This document shows, one piece after another, positions 28,045 through 36,722 of a stretch of 64,000 nt of DNA. The translations under genes were made by a program, and so were the position numbers. The stretch comes from Chlorobium phaeovibrioides (GTDB lineage: Bacteria > Bacteroidota > Chlorobiia > Chlorobiales > Chlorobiaceae). The notes beneath the pieces were generated by a model that did not search any database, was not told the origin of the DNA, and saw nothing but the letters and a program-made list of their open reading frames with translations. Location of the stretch: contig NZ_RXYK01000012.1 of assembly GCF_003968655.1 (NCBI RefSeq), forward strand, positions 1-64,000. The letters run 5' to 3'. The first letter of the stretch is position 1, and every line of letters begins with the position of its first letter.

Positions 28045-28085
28045 TTGTTACATTTTTGTGAATTCTTTCATCTGCATTGTAACAA
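28045..28085. promoter_or_regulatory. 8-base perfect inverted repeat upstream of the YrbL-like gene
   Basis: TTGTTACA at 28045-28052 and its exact complement TGTAACAA at 28078-28085 are separated by 25 bases, so the arm centres are 33 bases apart, about three helical turns. The repeat lies in the intergenic space between the sugar operon and the YrbL-like gene, ending 11 bases before its ATG. It could be a two-site operator or a leader hairpin. No protein is known to me for it. Confidence 0.35.
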
Positions 28086-28096
28086 ATCCGTTCTGT

Positions 28097-28708
28097 ATGG
28101 GTGTTATCCGTCTGAATCGTTCGCTTCTCATCGGCAAGGGCTCTTCACGCGTCTGCTACCGTCATCCTGAGGATGAGGGGAAGTGCGTGAAGGTGGAGCG
28201 CCATGTTGATAGGAGTGTTACGGCTGAAGAGCTCTGTCGTTACAGGCGTTTGCAGAAACGGGGGATTTCATGGGGCAATCTTGCCCGTTATCATGGGGAT
28301 GTTGAGACTGATCAGGGACCTGGTGCAGTGTTCGACATGCCTCTTGATGCAGACGGATCGGTTTCCAGAACGCTCCACTATTATTTGGTGAGCGGAGAGG
28401 CTGATGGCTGCAAAGCTTCTGAAATGGCAGAATCTCTCATTGAGCTGAAGCAGTATCTGCTGGAGCATGCTATCCTTGTGCGTGAAATCAAGCCGGAGAA
28501 CATGGTTTATCGTCGGATGGGTAGCGGAGAATGCAGCTTTGTGCTTGTTGACGGTATCGGTAACAACCAGTTCCTGCCTGTGGCCTGTTATGTGAAGCGC
28601 CTCGCTCGGCGCGTCATTGGGCGCAAGTGGGCAACCTTCGAACGCGACCTTTCCGACCTGTATCCCGAAAGTATGCTGGCGAAAGCCATTCTCAGGCACC
28701 TTCGCTGA
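28097..28708 (+). CDS. YrbL family protein, kinase-like fold
   Basis: About 203 residues matching the PhoP-regulated YrbL family. It shows traits of a small protein-kinase-like phosphotransferase: a Gly-rich start LIGKGSSRVCYRHP, a Lys in CVKVER, a catalytic-loop-like VREIKPENMVY and a DFG-like LVDGIGN. The HRD aspartate is Glu here. The ATG at 28097 matches the family start; the frame is open further upstream to 28010 but that stretch is hydrophobic and contains the inverted repeat. It is divergent from the sugar operon and convergent with another glycosyltransferase, so an LPS sugar kinase role is conceivable. Biochemical function is unproven. Confidence 0.8.
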   Translation: MGVIRLNRSLLIGKGSSRVCYRHPEDEGKCVKVERHVDRSVTAEELCRYRRLQKRGISWGNLARYHGDVETDQGPGAVFDMPLDADGSVSRTLHYYLVSGEADGCKASEMAESLIELKQYLLEHAILVREIKPENMVYRRMGSGECSFVLVDGIGNNQFLPVACYVKRLARRVIGRKWATFERDLSDLYPESMLAKAILRHLR

Positions 28709-28955
28709 TTGTTCTCCCTTTCCTCTTCCTATTGTATCTCTCCAGATGTAATGGTTTCTTCCAGCTGGTTGATTTTATCGGCAAAGAGCCGCTCGTTCCA
28801 TAGCTTCAAGCGCATTGTGAGGCTGGTATTTCTGAAGCCTTTTTTATGATGCCGATCATGGCCTATAGATGGTTTGCAGTGCGCAATGGCTGGGCCAATA
28901 GGGCGGATTGTCAAAGGATAAAATCGGAAGATTCCAGGCGATGGGTGATGCGTTT
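28709..28955. other. Intergenic stretch, possible degraded coding remnant
   Basis: About 250 bases between the converging YrbL and glycosyltransferase genes. A minus-strand frame at 28729-28914 ends with protein-like sequence (MRLKLWNERLFADKINQLEE) but lacks a recognisable start or domain. No hairpin terminator with a T run is evident. Confidence 0.2.
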
Positions 28956-30020
28956 TCAGGTGCGGCCGGCAGTTTTTCGGCAGAATGCGGCGATGCTCTC
29001 TGCCATGGCGGGGATGGAGAACTGCTGTTCCACCCGTTCTCTTGCGGCTTCGGCCATTTCCTTTCGTTCGGTTTCGTTCCGGTAGAGCCTGGTGATGGCT
29101 TCTGCAAGGCTTTTTTCGTCCCCATAGTTGATGAGGAGGCCGTTCATTGCGTTTGTAATGACCTCTTCTACACCTCCGGCGTATGTGCTGATGGGGGCGC
29201 AGCGGAGGTACATGGCTTCAAGCAGGGCGTTGGAGAGCCCTTCGTTGGTGGAGGTCATGGCGAAGATGTCGCTTGCTTGAAGGGTGGGGTAGGGGTTCTG
29301 GAGGAATCCGCTGAATCGGACCTTCTGGGAGAGGCCAAGTTCTTTTGAGAGCGCTTCAAATGCCGGGCGGTCACTGCCTTCGCCCATGACGACAAGGCCG
29401 GCTTCTGCATCGGGGTTGAGTTGCTGGAAGCGGGCAAAAGAGCGGATGAGGAAGTCGAACCCTTTGTTTTTTGTGATGCGGCCGAGGGCTGCTATGGTGA
29501 AGGGAAAGGGTTTGTCGATCGGGGGCTCAATCTGCCTGTCTATTTCCGTTGTGTCGAGGCCGTTGTAGATGACCTTGATTTTTTGTTCGGGGATGTAGCC
29601 GGTCTGGAGCAGGGTACGCTTTATTTTTTCAGCGTTGACGATAATGCCGCTTGTCAGGGTGTGGTACATAAAGCGCTGCCATGGCCAGCGGAGCGGGCGG
29701 TCGGCTCCGAGGCGGAGGATGACTGGTGTGCGGGTGATTTTTCCTGCAATGCCGGCGAGAAGGTAGTCTTTGCGCTTGGTGGGAACGAGAATGTTGATCT
29801 GCTCCTTACGGATGAGGCGTACAAGCTTCAGGATGGTGTAGAGGTCGATATGGCTCCAGCAGGGGAGGCGGTATGAGGGAATGGTGAAGTGGCGCCCTAC
29901 TGCTTCGCGGCGATAGACGAGGATGGTTCGGTTGTTTGCGGCCAGAGATTCAGCGGCCATCCGGGTCCATTTTTCTGTGCCGCCCCATTCGCGGGCGGAG
30001 TTCATGAAAAGGATGTTCAT
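28956..30020 (-). CDS. Glycosyltransferase family 4
   Basis: A 354-residue GT-B enzyme with SAREWGGTEKWTRMAAESL at the start, ALGRITKNKGFDFLIRS and NEGLSNALLEAMYL followed by STYAGGVEEVI. It is a clear paralog of 26838-27911, including KRKDYLLAGIAGKI in the acceptor domain and IPEQKIKVIYNGLD in the linker. It stands alone on the minus strand and is transcribed away from the CPBP protease gene. It probably acts in the same glycan pathway. Confidence 0.92.
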   Translation of the reverse strand: MNILFMNSAREWGGTEKWTRMAAESLAANNRTILVYRREAVGRHFTIPSYRLPCWSHIDLYTILKLVRLIRKEQINILVPTKRKDYLLAGIAGKITRTPVILRLGADRPLRWPWQRFMYHTLTSGIIVNAEKIKRTLLQTGYIPEQKIKVIYNGLDTTEIDRQIEPPIDKPFPFTIAALGRITKNKGFDFLIRSFARFQQLNPDAEAGLVVMGEGSDRPAFEALSKELGLSQKVRFSGFLQNPYPTLQASDIFAMTSTNEGLSNALLEAMYLRCAPISTYAGGVEEVITNAMNGLLINYGDEKSLAEAITRLYRNETERKEMAEAARERVEQQFSIPAMAESIAAFCRKTAGRT

Positions 30021-30072
30021 GGAGCCGGGGTGGTTGTGTCTTTAATTACCGTAACTTTCATTAGCTTCATGG

Positions 30073-31017
30073 ATGAAAAGTATCAAATTCTCTGTTATTC
30101 CAATGCTTCCTGACCGCTTTACCGCCAATCGCCCTTCTTTCTTCATCAACACGGCCTTCCTTCTTGGTGTGATGGTGCTGTACCCGGTTGCGGGGGCTCT
30201 GCTTTTCAGCCTTTCGGGGGGCAGTGCGGAAATGGTGCTTGTGGGTGGGGGGATTGGTGCGATGCTGCCGAAGTTGCGTTTTGTGCAGGTTCTCGGGCAG
30301 CTGCTGGTGCTTGCCTTGCCGGTGCTTGTGCTTGCTGCTGTGCATGTCCGGAGGCGGCTGTTTTCGCCTGAGAGTTTTCGCTTTCTTGGTTTAGGGGGTG
30401 GGGTGGACTCCAGGCTTGCCTGGTTTGGTGTTGCGGGGGTGTTCCTTCTGCAGCCGTTGCTCTATACGGTAGCCGGCCTTCAGAACCTGTTTCTCTGGCC
30501 TGCGCTTGGTGAGGCAGGTGCGGAGGTGGTACGGCAGCGGGCGGTCATGGAAGGGTTTATTTCGGAACTTGCCGGTGCGGGCTCTCTTTCTGAGTTTTTT
30601 GTGGTGGTTGGGGTGCTGGCGCTGGTGCCTGCTGTGAGTGAGGAGCTGCTGTTCAGGGGGTATGTGCAGGGGAATTATGCGGCTTCCATGCGTCCACTGT
30701 ATGCGGTGCTGCTTACGGGCACCATGTTTGCTTTTTTCCATATGAGTGCAGCCAATCTGGTGCCGCTTGCTTTGCTTGGCTACTATATTGGCTATATTTA
30801 CAGCAGGTCCGGTAACCTTGCGGTACCTATGTCGGTGCATTTTGTGAACAACCTTTCGGCTCTTCTGCTTCTTGCTTTGGGCGGAGGTTCTGAGGCTGCT
30901 GGCCCTGAGCCTGAGCTTCTGCTTGGTATGGCATGGTGGTGGGCGGCTGTGCCTCTTTCCCTTTTGTTGTTCGTGTTTGTGATGCGGCGTTTTTCCTCCA
31001 TTGCTTCGGCTTCGTAA
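30073..31017 (+). CDS. CPBP family intramembrane metalloprotease
   Basis: A 314-residue polytopic protein with the CAAX-protease/bacteriocin-processing (CPBP, ABI) motifs: EELLFRGYV (Glu-Glu and Arg), FHMS and HFVNN, which hold the zinc-binding Glu and His residues in membrane helices. The C-terminus is basic. Substrates are unknown for most members. It is followed by cdsA after 10 bases, so the two are likely cotranscribed. ATG 30103 is an alternative start. Confidence 0.9.
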   Translation: MKSIKFSVIPMLPDRFTANRPSFFINTAFLLGVMVLYPVAGALLFSLSGGSAEMVLVGGGIGAMLPKLRFVQVLGQLLVLALPVLVLAAVHVRRRLFSPESFRFLGLGGGVDSRLAWFGVAGVFLLQPLLYTVAGLQNLFLWPALGEAGAEVVRQRAVMEGFISELAGAGSLSEFFVVVGVLALVPAVSEELLFRGYVQGNYAASMRPLYAVLLTGTMFAFFHMSAANLVPLALLGYYIGYIYSRSGNLAVPMSVHFVNNLSALLLLALGGGSEAAGPEPELLLGMAWWWAAVPLSLLLFVFVMRRFSSIASAS

Positions 31018-31027
31018 CAGATTTTTT

Positions 31028-31843
31028 ATGGGTAAGCTTCTCGGTGTCAATCTCCTGCAGCGTGTTCTGGTGGCTGCTCTGGGCATTCCTCTTCTTTTGT
31101 GGCTGATTCAGCTGGGAGGCGTATGGTTTTTTTCGTTTTTCCTGCTGCTCGCGCTGCTGGCTTCGTTTGAGTTTCATCGTCTTGCTTCGCACAAGGCCAA
31201 CCCTCCGGCTCTCTGGATTATGCTGCTTGCCACACTTCTGGTGCAGGCGGATTTTTATTTCGGGTTTGTGGAAATCTGGGTTGTTTTGCTTGGCGTGGTG
31301 ATGGCGTTGTTTCTGCTTGAACTGTTTGTGAAGGAGGGCTCGCCGCTTCTTAACCTTGGTTCAGCGCTTGCGGGCTTCATGTATGTGAATCTGGCCTTTG
31401 GTTCTCTTTTGCGCCTTCGCATGGAGCCGATGAACGGGGACGGCGAGGCATGGGTGCTTTTGATGTTCATCTGCATCTGGTCGACGGATATTTCCGCATA
31501 CTTCGGGGGAAGCCTTGCCGGGGGGAAGGTGTTTCAGCGGAAGCTGTTTGAGCGCCACAGTCCGCACAAGACCTGGGAGGGGTTCTTTTTCGGGGTGCTG
31601 GGGAGTGTTGCTGCTGCGTATGCGTTTTCTTTTGTTGTGCCTGATGTCTCCCCCTCAACGGTGCTTCTTGCCGGTCTTCTTATCGGTCTCTTCAGTCCTG
31701 CTGGCGACCTTATCGAGTCCATGTTCAAGCGCGATGCGGGGGTGAAGGATGCTTCTGCGCTTATCCCCGGGCATGGGGGGGTTCTGGACCGGTTTGATAC
31801 GGTGATGTTTGTGGCGCCGTTTCTCTACCTTTTGACGCGGTAA
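31028..31843 (+). CDS. cdsA: Phosphatidate cytidylyltransferase
   Basis: Makes CDP-diacylglycerol from phosphatidic acid and CTP, the branch point of phospholipid synthesis, in the inner membrane. About 271 residues with seven or eight membrane helices, ending in the family signature KRDAGVKDASALIPGHGG with DRFD following. The ATG at 31028 follows the CPBP stop by 10 bases; the open frame reaches 31001 but would overlap it. Its product feeds pssA, also in this window. Confidence 0.95.
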   Translation: MGKLLGVNLLQRVLVAALGIPLLLWLIQLGGVWFFSFFLLLALLASFEFHRLASHKANPPALWIMLLATLLVQADFYFGFVEIWVVLLGVVMALFLLELFVKEGSPLLNLGSALAGFMYVNLAFGSLLRLRMEPMNGDGEAWVLLMFICIWSTDISAYFGGSLAGGKVFQRKLFERHSPHKTWEGFFFGVLGSVAAAYAFSFVVPDVSPSTVLLAGLLIGLFSPAGDLIESMFKRDAGVKDASALIPGHGGVLDRFDTVMFVAPFLYLLTR

Positions 31844-32005
31844 ACCTGCTTCGAACCTCACTGGCTGTGTTGGTCGGGGGCTGAAATCATGCTGTCAGGG
31901 TGTTTAGATGTTGGCAATTGAATTTTTATATTATGCCTGTCTTTCCTTCTGTGGCGGTACTTTTCGGCTGCCCGGGTGTTTTACATAGCGTCATCTTGTG
32001 TCAAA

Positions 32006-32476
32006 ATGAAAATCGAGAGTATCCTTTCTGAAAAATACATTGCGCTGAACCTTGAACTTGAAACCAAGGAGCAGGTGATTGAACGAATGCTTTCGATTAT
32101 TTCGGAACATTCGGGGGTGAAAGATATTGACCGGTTGCGGGCAGATGTGCTTCGCCGTGAGGGTGAAATGTCGACGGGTATCGGCAAGAAGATTGCCTTG
32201 CCGCATGCAAAGACTGATGCGGTTTCTCATCCGGTGCTTGCCATTGCTACCCTGAAGGAGGATATCAATTTTGATTCCATAGATAAAGAACCGGTAAAGA
32301 TCATATTTCTTTTGGCTACGCCTGCCGATATGCTGGCCGAGCACCTGAAGCTGCTTGGTCGCATTACGCGCCTTGCCGGGCGTGAGGATGTGAGGGAGCG
32401 GCTTTTTGCGGCTGTAAAGCCTTCTGAGGTGCTTGAGCTGTTCAAGCTTGAGGAAAAGGAGCTGCCGCAGATATGA
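32006..32476 (+). CDS. PTS EIIA (fructose/nitrogen type), PtsN-like
   Basis: A 156-residue EIIA domain. The phosphorylatable His lies in ALPHAKTDAV after TGIGKKI, as in PtsN and mannitol/fructose EIIA. No sugar-transport PTS partner is nearby, so a regulatory role (PTS-Ntr-like) is more likely than transport. The ATG at 32006 gives the family N-terminus (MKIESIL); an upstream ATG at 31976 adds ten non-conserved residues. It is 29 bases ahead of hisS. Confidence 0.88.
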   Translation: MKIESILSEKYIALNLELETKEQVIERMLSIISEHSGVKDIDRLRADVLRREGEMSTGIGKKIALPHAKTDAVSHPVLAIATLKEDINFDSIDKEPVKIIFLLATPADMLAEHLKLLGRITRLAGREDVRERLFAAVKPSEVLELFKLEEKELPQI

Positions 32477-32505
32477 ACCGGATTGAAAGAGAGGGACGGT
32501 AGCGT

Positions 32506-33786
32506 ATGTCGCAGTATCAGGCGGTAAAGGGAACAAAGGATGTTTTTCCGGACGAGGCGGTGCAGTGGCAGCTTGTTGAGGGTGTGGTGCGCCGGCTTGC
32601 CGGGCTCTATGCTTTCGGTGAGGTGCGTACGCCTGTGTTTGAGTATACGGAGCTGTTCCAGAGGGGTATTGGTGCCACAACAGATATTGTGGGGAAGGAG
32701 ATGTTCTCGTTTCTTCCCGATCCACAGGGTCGTTCGTTGACGCTTCGGCCTGAGATGACGGCGGGAGTGATGCGTGCAGCTCTGCAGAGAAACCTGCTCT
32801 CGCAGGCTCCTCTGCATAAATTATTCTATATCAGTGATCTGTTCCGCAAGGAGAGGCCCCAGGCCGGGCGGCAGCGGCAGTTTACGCAGTTCGGTGCGGA
32901 GCTCCTGGGGGCCTCGTCTCCGGCGGCGGTGGCTGAGGTGCTGTCGTTCATGATGGGGGTGTTTGATGCTCTTGGCCTCACGGGGCTGCGGCTCCGCATC
33001 AATACGCTGGGCGATCTTGAGGACCGTGCGCGTTATCGCGATGCGCTTCGTGCTTATTTTCTGCCCTTTGCGGACGAGCTTGACGAGTCGTCAAAAGAGC
33101 GGCTTGAGAAGAACCCGTTACGAATTCTTGATTCCAAAAATCCTGCCCTGAAGGAGCTGATTGCTGCTGCACCCCGTCTTTTTGATTTTGTGAAGGCTGA
33201 AGGGGTTGCGGAGTTTGAAGAGGTTCTTTCGCTGTTGCGAGACCGCGGTGTCAGCTATGAAGTTGATCATCTGCTGGTGCGGGGGCTTGATTATTACTGC
33301 CATACGGCTTTTGAGGTGACCAGTTCGGAACTTGGCGCGCAGGATGCAATAGGTGGAGGTGGCCGTTATGATGGCCTTGCCCGTGAGCTTGGTGGCGGTA
33401 AGGATATGCCGGCTGTCGGGTTTGCTGTGGGGATGGAGCGGCTGCTTATTGCCATGGAGAAGCAGGGGCTTCTGGAAGGGCTGAAGCCTGTGGGGCCGAA
33501 AGTGTTTGTGGTGGTGCAGCAGCTGGAGCTTTCAGGCCACGCCATGCAGGTTGCATTTCAGTTGCGCCGTGCGGGTATCAGTACCGAGCTGGACCTTGCC
33601 GGGCGGAGCATGAAGGCGCAGATGCGTGAGGCGAACCGTCTTGGTGCTGCCTATGCGCTCTTTATTGGCCAGACTGAGTTTGAATCGGGCCAGTACGGGT
33701 TGAAGAATCTTGTGAGTTCGGAGCAGAGCACTTTTACTCTTGATTCAATTACAGAAATTCTCCGTGAGCCTCTCCTTTGCGGATAG
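32506..33786 (+). CDS. hisS: Histidyl-tRNA synthetase
   Basis: Class II aminoacyl-tRNA synthetase charging tRNA-His. The 426 residues show class motifs 1 and 2 ([32 protein letters not shown]), the His-specific [11 protein letters not shown] and GGGRYDGL blocks, and a C-terminal anticodon-binding domain from about 325. The length is typical. It is followed after 9 bases by the glutaredoxin-like gene. Confidence 0.97.
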   Translation: MSQYQAVKGTKDVFPDEAVQWQLVEGVVRRLAGLYAFGEVRTPVFEYTELFQRGIGATTDIVGKEMFSFLPDPQGRSLTLRPEMTAGVMRAALQRNLLSQAPLHKLFYISDLFRKERPQAGRQRQFTQFGAELLGASSPAAVAEVLSFMMGVFDALGLTGLRLRINTLGDLEDRARYRDALRAYFLPFADELDESSKERLEKNPLRILDSKNPALKELIAAAPRLFDFVKAEGVAEFEEVLSLLRDRGVSYEVDHLLVRGLDYYCHTAFEVTSSELGAQDAIGGGGRYDGLARELGGGKDMPAVGFAVGMERLLIAMEKQGLLEGLKPVGPKVFVVVQQLELSGHAMQVAFQLRRAGISTELDLAGRSMKAQMREANRLGAAYALFIGQTEFESGQYGLKNLVSSEQSTFTLDSITEILREPLLCG

Positions 33787-33795
33787 CCCGAGGAC

Positions 33796-34050
33796 ATGAA
33801 CTGCCCTGTACCACAAGTGACCATTTACGGCAAGCCCGGCTGTTGTCTTTGCGATGAGGCATTAGAGGTGATGAGCCGTATTCAGGTGCGAGTGCCGTTC
33901 CTTCTTGAAAAGGTAGACATAACTTCCTCCGCCGATCTTCATTCCCTTTACGGTAATGACATTCCCGTCATCCATATCGACGGCCGTGAGGCTTTCCGGC
34001 AGCGTGTTGACGAAGCGCGGTTCCTGCTGCTGCTCAGCCCGACAGACTGA
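33796..34050 (+). CDS. Glutaredoxin-like / thioredoxin-fold small protein
   Basis: An 84-residue protein of the DUF836 glutaredoxin-like type: VTIYGKPGCCLCDEA holds a CCLC redox site, DIPVIHIDG is the cis-Pro loop of the thioredoxin fold. Such proteins are thought to reduce disulphides but the substrate is unknown. It closes the ptsN-like-hisS transcript, which ends at the hairpin just downstream. Confidence 0.85.
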   Translation: MNCPVPQVTIYGKPGCCLCDEALEVMSRIQVRVPFLLEKVDITSSADLHSLYGNDIPVIHIDGREAFRQRVDEARFLLLLSPTD

Positions 34051-34081
34051 AGGGTTTCTCTCAAACAGAAGCCATCAACTC

Positions 34082-34117
34082 AAAAGCCCTTTGCCGCTCC
34101 AGCGGCTCAGGGCTTTT
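34082..34117. terminator. Bidirectional hairpin terminator
   Basis: AAAAGCCCT and AGGGCTTTT form the base of a stem whose upper part is a GCCGCT/AGCGGC hairpin. A T-rich run follows on the plus strand (ATTTTTT) and the A-rich arm gives T residues on the minus strand. It serves the hisS-side transcript and the converging lysS. Confidence 0.85.
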
Positions 34118-34149
34118 ATTTTTTCATGATGGAATCGCTTTGGCCGGGG

Positions 34150-35658
34150 TTATTCCGGCTTCATGTGCGGGAAGAAGATGACATCGCGGATTGAGTCTTC
34201 TCCTGTGAGCAGCATGACGAGGCGGTCGACGCCGATGCCGAGGCCTGCCGTAGGGGGCATGCCGTATTCAAGGGCTCTGAGGAAGTCTTCGTCAACAATC
34301 ATGGCCTCATCGTCTCCGCGCTGGCGGAGGCCGGCCTGCTCTTCAAGCCGCTGGCGCTGCACGACCGGGTCGTTGAGTTCGGAGAAGGAGTTGCATATCT
34401 CTTTGCCGCCTGCAATCAGCTCGAAGCGCTCTACCAGACCTTCTTTTTCGCGGTGTGGTTTGGCCAGGGGCGACATTTCTGTCGGGTAGTCGGTGATGAA
34501 GGTTGGCTGAATCAGTTTGGGCTCAACAAACTCACCGAAAATTTCATCAATGATTTTGCCGGGGCCGATTTTCGGGTCGAGTTCCAGGCCGAGGTCCTTT
34601 GCCGTGTTGCGGAGTTCCTGCTCGCTTTTTCCTTCAATATCCGCGCCGGTGTATTCTTTGATTGAATCGGCAATGGTGATGCGCCTGAAGGGGGGCTTGA
34701 GGCTGATTTCATTGCCCAGGAATGATGTGGTGTCGCTCCCGTTGACGGCAAGGGCGGTCTGGTGGAAGAGCTGTTCGACAAGCTCCATCATCCAGTTATA
34801 GTCTTTGTAGGCCACATAGAGTTCCACCTGGGTGAATTCGGGGTTGTGGAAGCGGTCAATGCCTTCGTTGCGGAAATCTTTGGCGAACTCAAACACTCCC
34901 TCAAACCCTCCTACAATGAGGCGTTTGAGGTAGAGCTCGTTGGCAATGCGGAGGTAGAGCTCCATGTCCAGCGCATTGTGGTGCGTGGTGAAGGGGCGTG
35001 CGGCAGCTCCTCCGTAGATGGGCTGCAGGATCGGGGTTTCAACCTCAAGCCACCCTTTGGCTGTGAAGAAGCTGCGCATGTGTGAGACGATGGCGCTTCT
35101 TTTGATGAAGGTTTCGCGGACTTCGGGGTTGACGATGAGGTCAACATAGCGCTGGCGGTATCGGAGCTCACGGTCGGAGAAGGCGTCGAAGACCACTTTC
35201 TCGCCCTCTACCTCTTTTTCTTTGGCGACGGGTATGGGACGCAGTGATTTGGAGAGGAGTGTGAACTCTTCGGCGTGGATTGATATTTCACCGGTCCGGG
35301 TTTTGAATGTGTATCCTTTCACGCCCGCAATGTCGCCGATGTCGAGCAGTTTGAATGTGTTGTATGAGGTTTCTCCGACTTCGTCTTTTTTCAGGTAGAC
35401 CTGTATTCTGCCTTTGGCGTCCTGAATGTGGAAAAATGAGGCTTTGCCCATTTTTCTGATGGCCATAATGCGCCCCGCCACTGATACGGGGGTTTTGGCC
35501 TCCTCCTGAAATGTTTCAATGATGTCACGGGAGTGGGCGGTGACGGCGAATTCGCATGGATAGGGGTTGATGCCCGATTCCATAAGGTGCGTGCGTTCGT
35601 CCAGACGGCGCTGCATCTGGTCGTTGAGGGAGATTTGCTGTTCGTGTTCTTGCTGCAT
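34150..35658 (-). CDS. lysS: Lysyl-tRNA synthetase, class II
   Basis: Charges tRNA-Lys. The 502 residues have the N-terminal OB-fold anticodon domain ([21 protein letters not shown]), motif 2 around [18 protein letters not shown] and motif 3 ([15 protein letters not shown]). The length is typical. It lies downstream of crtB on the same strand with 53 bases between them. Confidence 0.98.
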   Translation of the reverse strand: MQQEHEQQISLNDQMQRRLDERTHLMESGINPYPCEFAVTAHSRDIIETFQEEAKTPVSVAGRIMAIRKMGKASFFHIQDAKGRIQVYLKKDEVGETSYNTFKLLDIGDIAGVKGYTFKTRTGEISIHAEEFTLLSKSLRPIPVAKEKEVEGEKVVFDAFSDRELRYRQRYVDLIVNPEVRETFIKRSAIVSHMRSFFTAKGWLEVETPILQPIYGGAAARPFTTHHNALDMELYLRIANELYLKRLIVGGFEGVFEFAKDFRNEGIDRFHNPEFTQVELYVAYKDYNWMMELVEQLFHQTALAVNGSDTTSFLGNEISLKPPFRRITIADSIKEYTGADIEGKSEQELRNTAKDLGLELDPKIGPGKIIDEIFGEFVEPKLIQPTFITDYPTEMSPLAKPHREKEGLVERFELIAGGKEICNSFSELNDPVVQRQRLEEQAGLRQRGDDEAMIVDEDFLRALEYGMPPTAGLGIGVDRLVMLLTGEDSIRDVIFFPHMKPE

Positions 35659-35711
35659 AAACTGAGAGGGGAGAATGAATTAGGGTGTTGTTATGGTTCT
35701 GATGCGTTCCT

Positions 35712-36647
35712 TCAGACGGAGGCTTTTGATTTACGCCATACCTGGGGCAGCGTCAGTATTTTCTGGCTGAATGAGCGGTATGCCCGTTGTGAGAAGACAT
35801 CATAGCTGTTTTCTTCTATTGAGTTCAGGATGTTTCCGTAGTTGACGCTGCTGAGGGCAACAGCCAGACGGCTCTCTTTCTGGAGCATCGGGATTCCTTT
35901 GTCGGACGAGAGGTAGTAGCGTCTTGCCCTCTCAATCTGAAACTGCATAAGGTTGCGGAACTTGTCGTTCATGGTTTTTTTCATGAACTCTTCACGGCTG
36001 TAGCCGAACCGTTCCAAATCTTCCAGCGGGATGTAGATTCTTCCGCGGTCAACATCCTCTCCGATGTCGCGGAGGATGTTGGTGAGCTGCATTGCGATGC
36101 CGAGATCTATGGCGTGGCGAAGGGCTTCGGGGTCGCTGTATCCGAATATCTCTGAAGTCATGAGCCCGACGATCGAGGCAACCTTGTAGCAGTAGATATA
36201 GAGTTCGTCAAAGGTGCTGAAGGGGGAGAACTCAATGTCCATGGCAACCCCCTCAATCAGCTCAAGCGGGTGCTCAATGGCAATTGGATAGCTTTCAAGT
36301 GTGTGGTTCCAGGCCACCATTATGGGGTCGTCTCCTGTCTCTCCCCGGTAACATGCTTTGAGCCGTGTTTTCCAGTCTTCCAGCAGTCCGTTGATCGTTT
36401 CGCGCGTTATGGTGCCCTCTGAGAGTTTTTCCTCGGCGTTGTCGACAAGGTCGTCAACTGTGCGAAGGAGGGCGTAGATGGCGAAAATGGGGTTCTGCAG
36501 CCGTTTGGGAAGGAAGAGCGTGGCCAGATAAAATGTTTTTGCGTGATGCTTTGCAATCTGGCGACAGTGTCTGTAGGCGGCTTCAGGCTGAAGAGCCGTA
36601 TCGTATTGCGCTGCTGTGGATATGGTCCCGTTGCTGCCGTCTGTCAT
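35712..36647 (-). CDS. crtB: Phytoene synthase (squalene/phytoene synthase family)
   Basis: Head-to-head condensation of two GGPP to phytoene, the entry to carotenoids. The 311 residues contain both Asp-rich metal sites: TVDDLVDNAEE near residue 60 and LTNILRDIGEDVDRGRIYIP around 195-215, and a KTFYLATLFLPK start block. Green sulfur bacteria need carotenoids for chlorosomes and reaction centres. A dehydrosqualene or HpnC/HpnD-type role cannot be ruled out from sequence alone. It is divergent from hflX. Confidence 0.88.
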   Translation of the reverse strand: MTDGSNGTISTAAQYDTALQPEAAYRHCRQIAKHHAKTFYLATLFLPKRLQNPIFAIYALLRTVDDLVDNAEEKLSEGTITRETINGLLEDWKTRLKACYRGETGDDPIMVAWNHTLESYPIAIEHPLELIEGVAMDIEFSPFSTFDELYIYCYKVASIVGLMTSEIFGYSDPEALRHAIDLGIAMQLTNILRDIGEDVDRGRIYIPLEDLERFGYSREEFMKKTMNDKFRNLMQFQIERARRYYLSSDKGIPMLQKESRLAVALSSVNYGNILNSIEENSYDVFSQRAYRSFSQKILTLPQVWRKSKASV

Positions 36648-36722
36648 CTGGTGTGCGCGATTGTTGTCTTCGGGTGCCCATCGGTTTTTCTGCTACCGCC
36701 CTGGTATGCCGTGAAAACAAAA

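Noticed and set aside
30391-31086. 231-residue minus-strand open frame
   Set aside because: Lies opposite the CPBP protease and start of cdsA; rich in His, Arg, Lys and Gln, no recognisable motif.
31910-31935. TTGGCA and TATTAT upstream of the PtsN-like gene
   Set aside because: Spacing is only about 12 bases, too short for a sigma-70 promoter.
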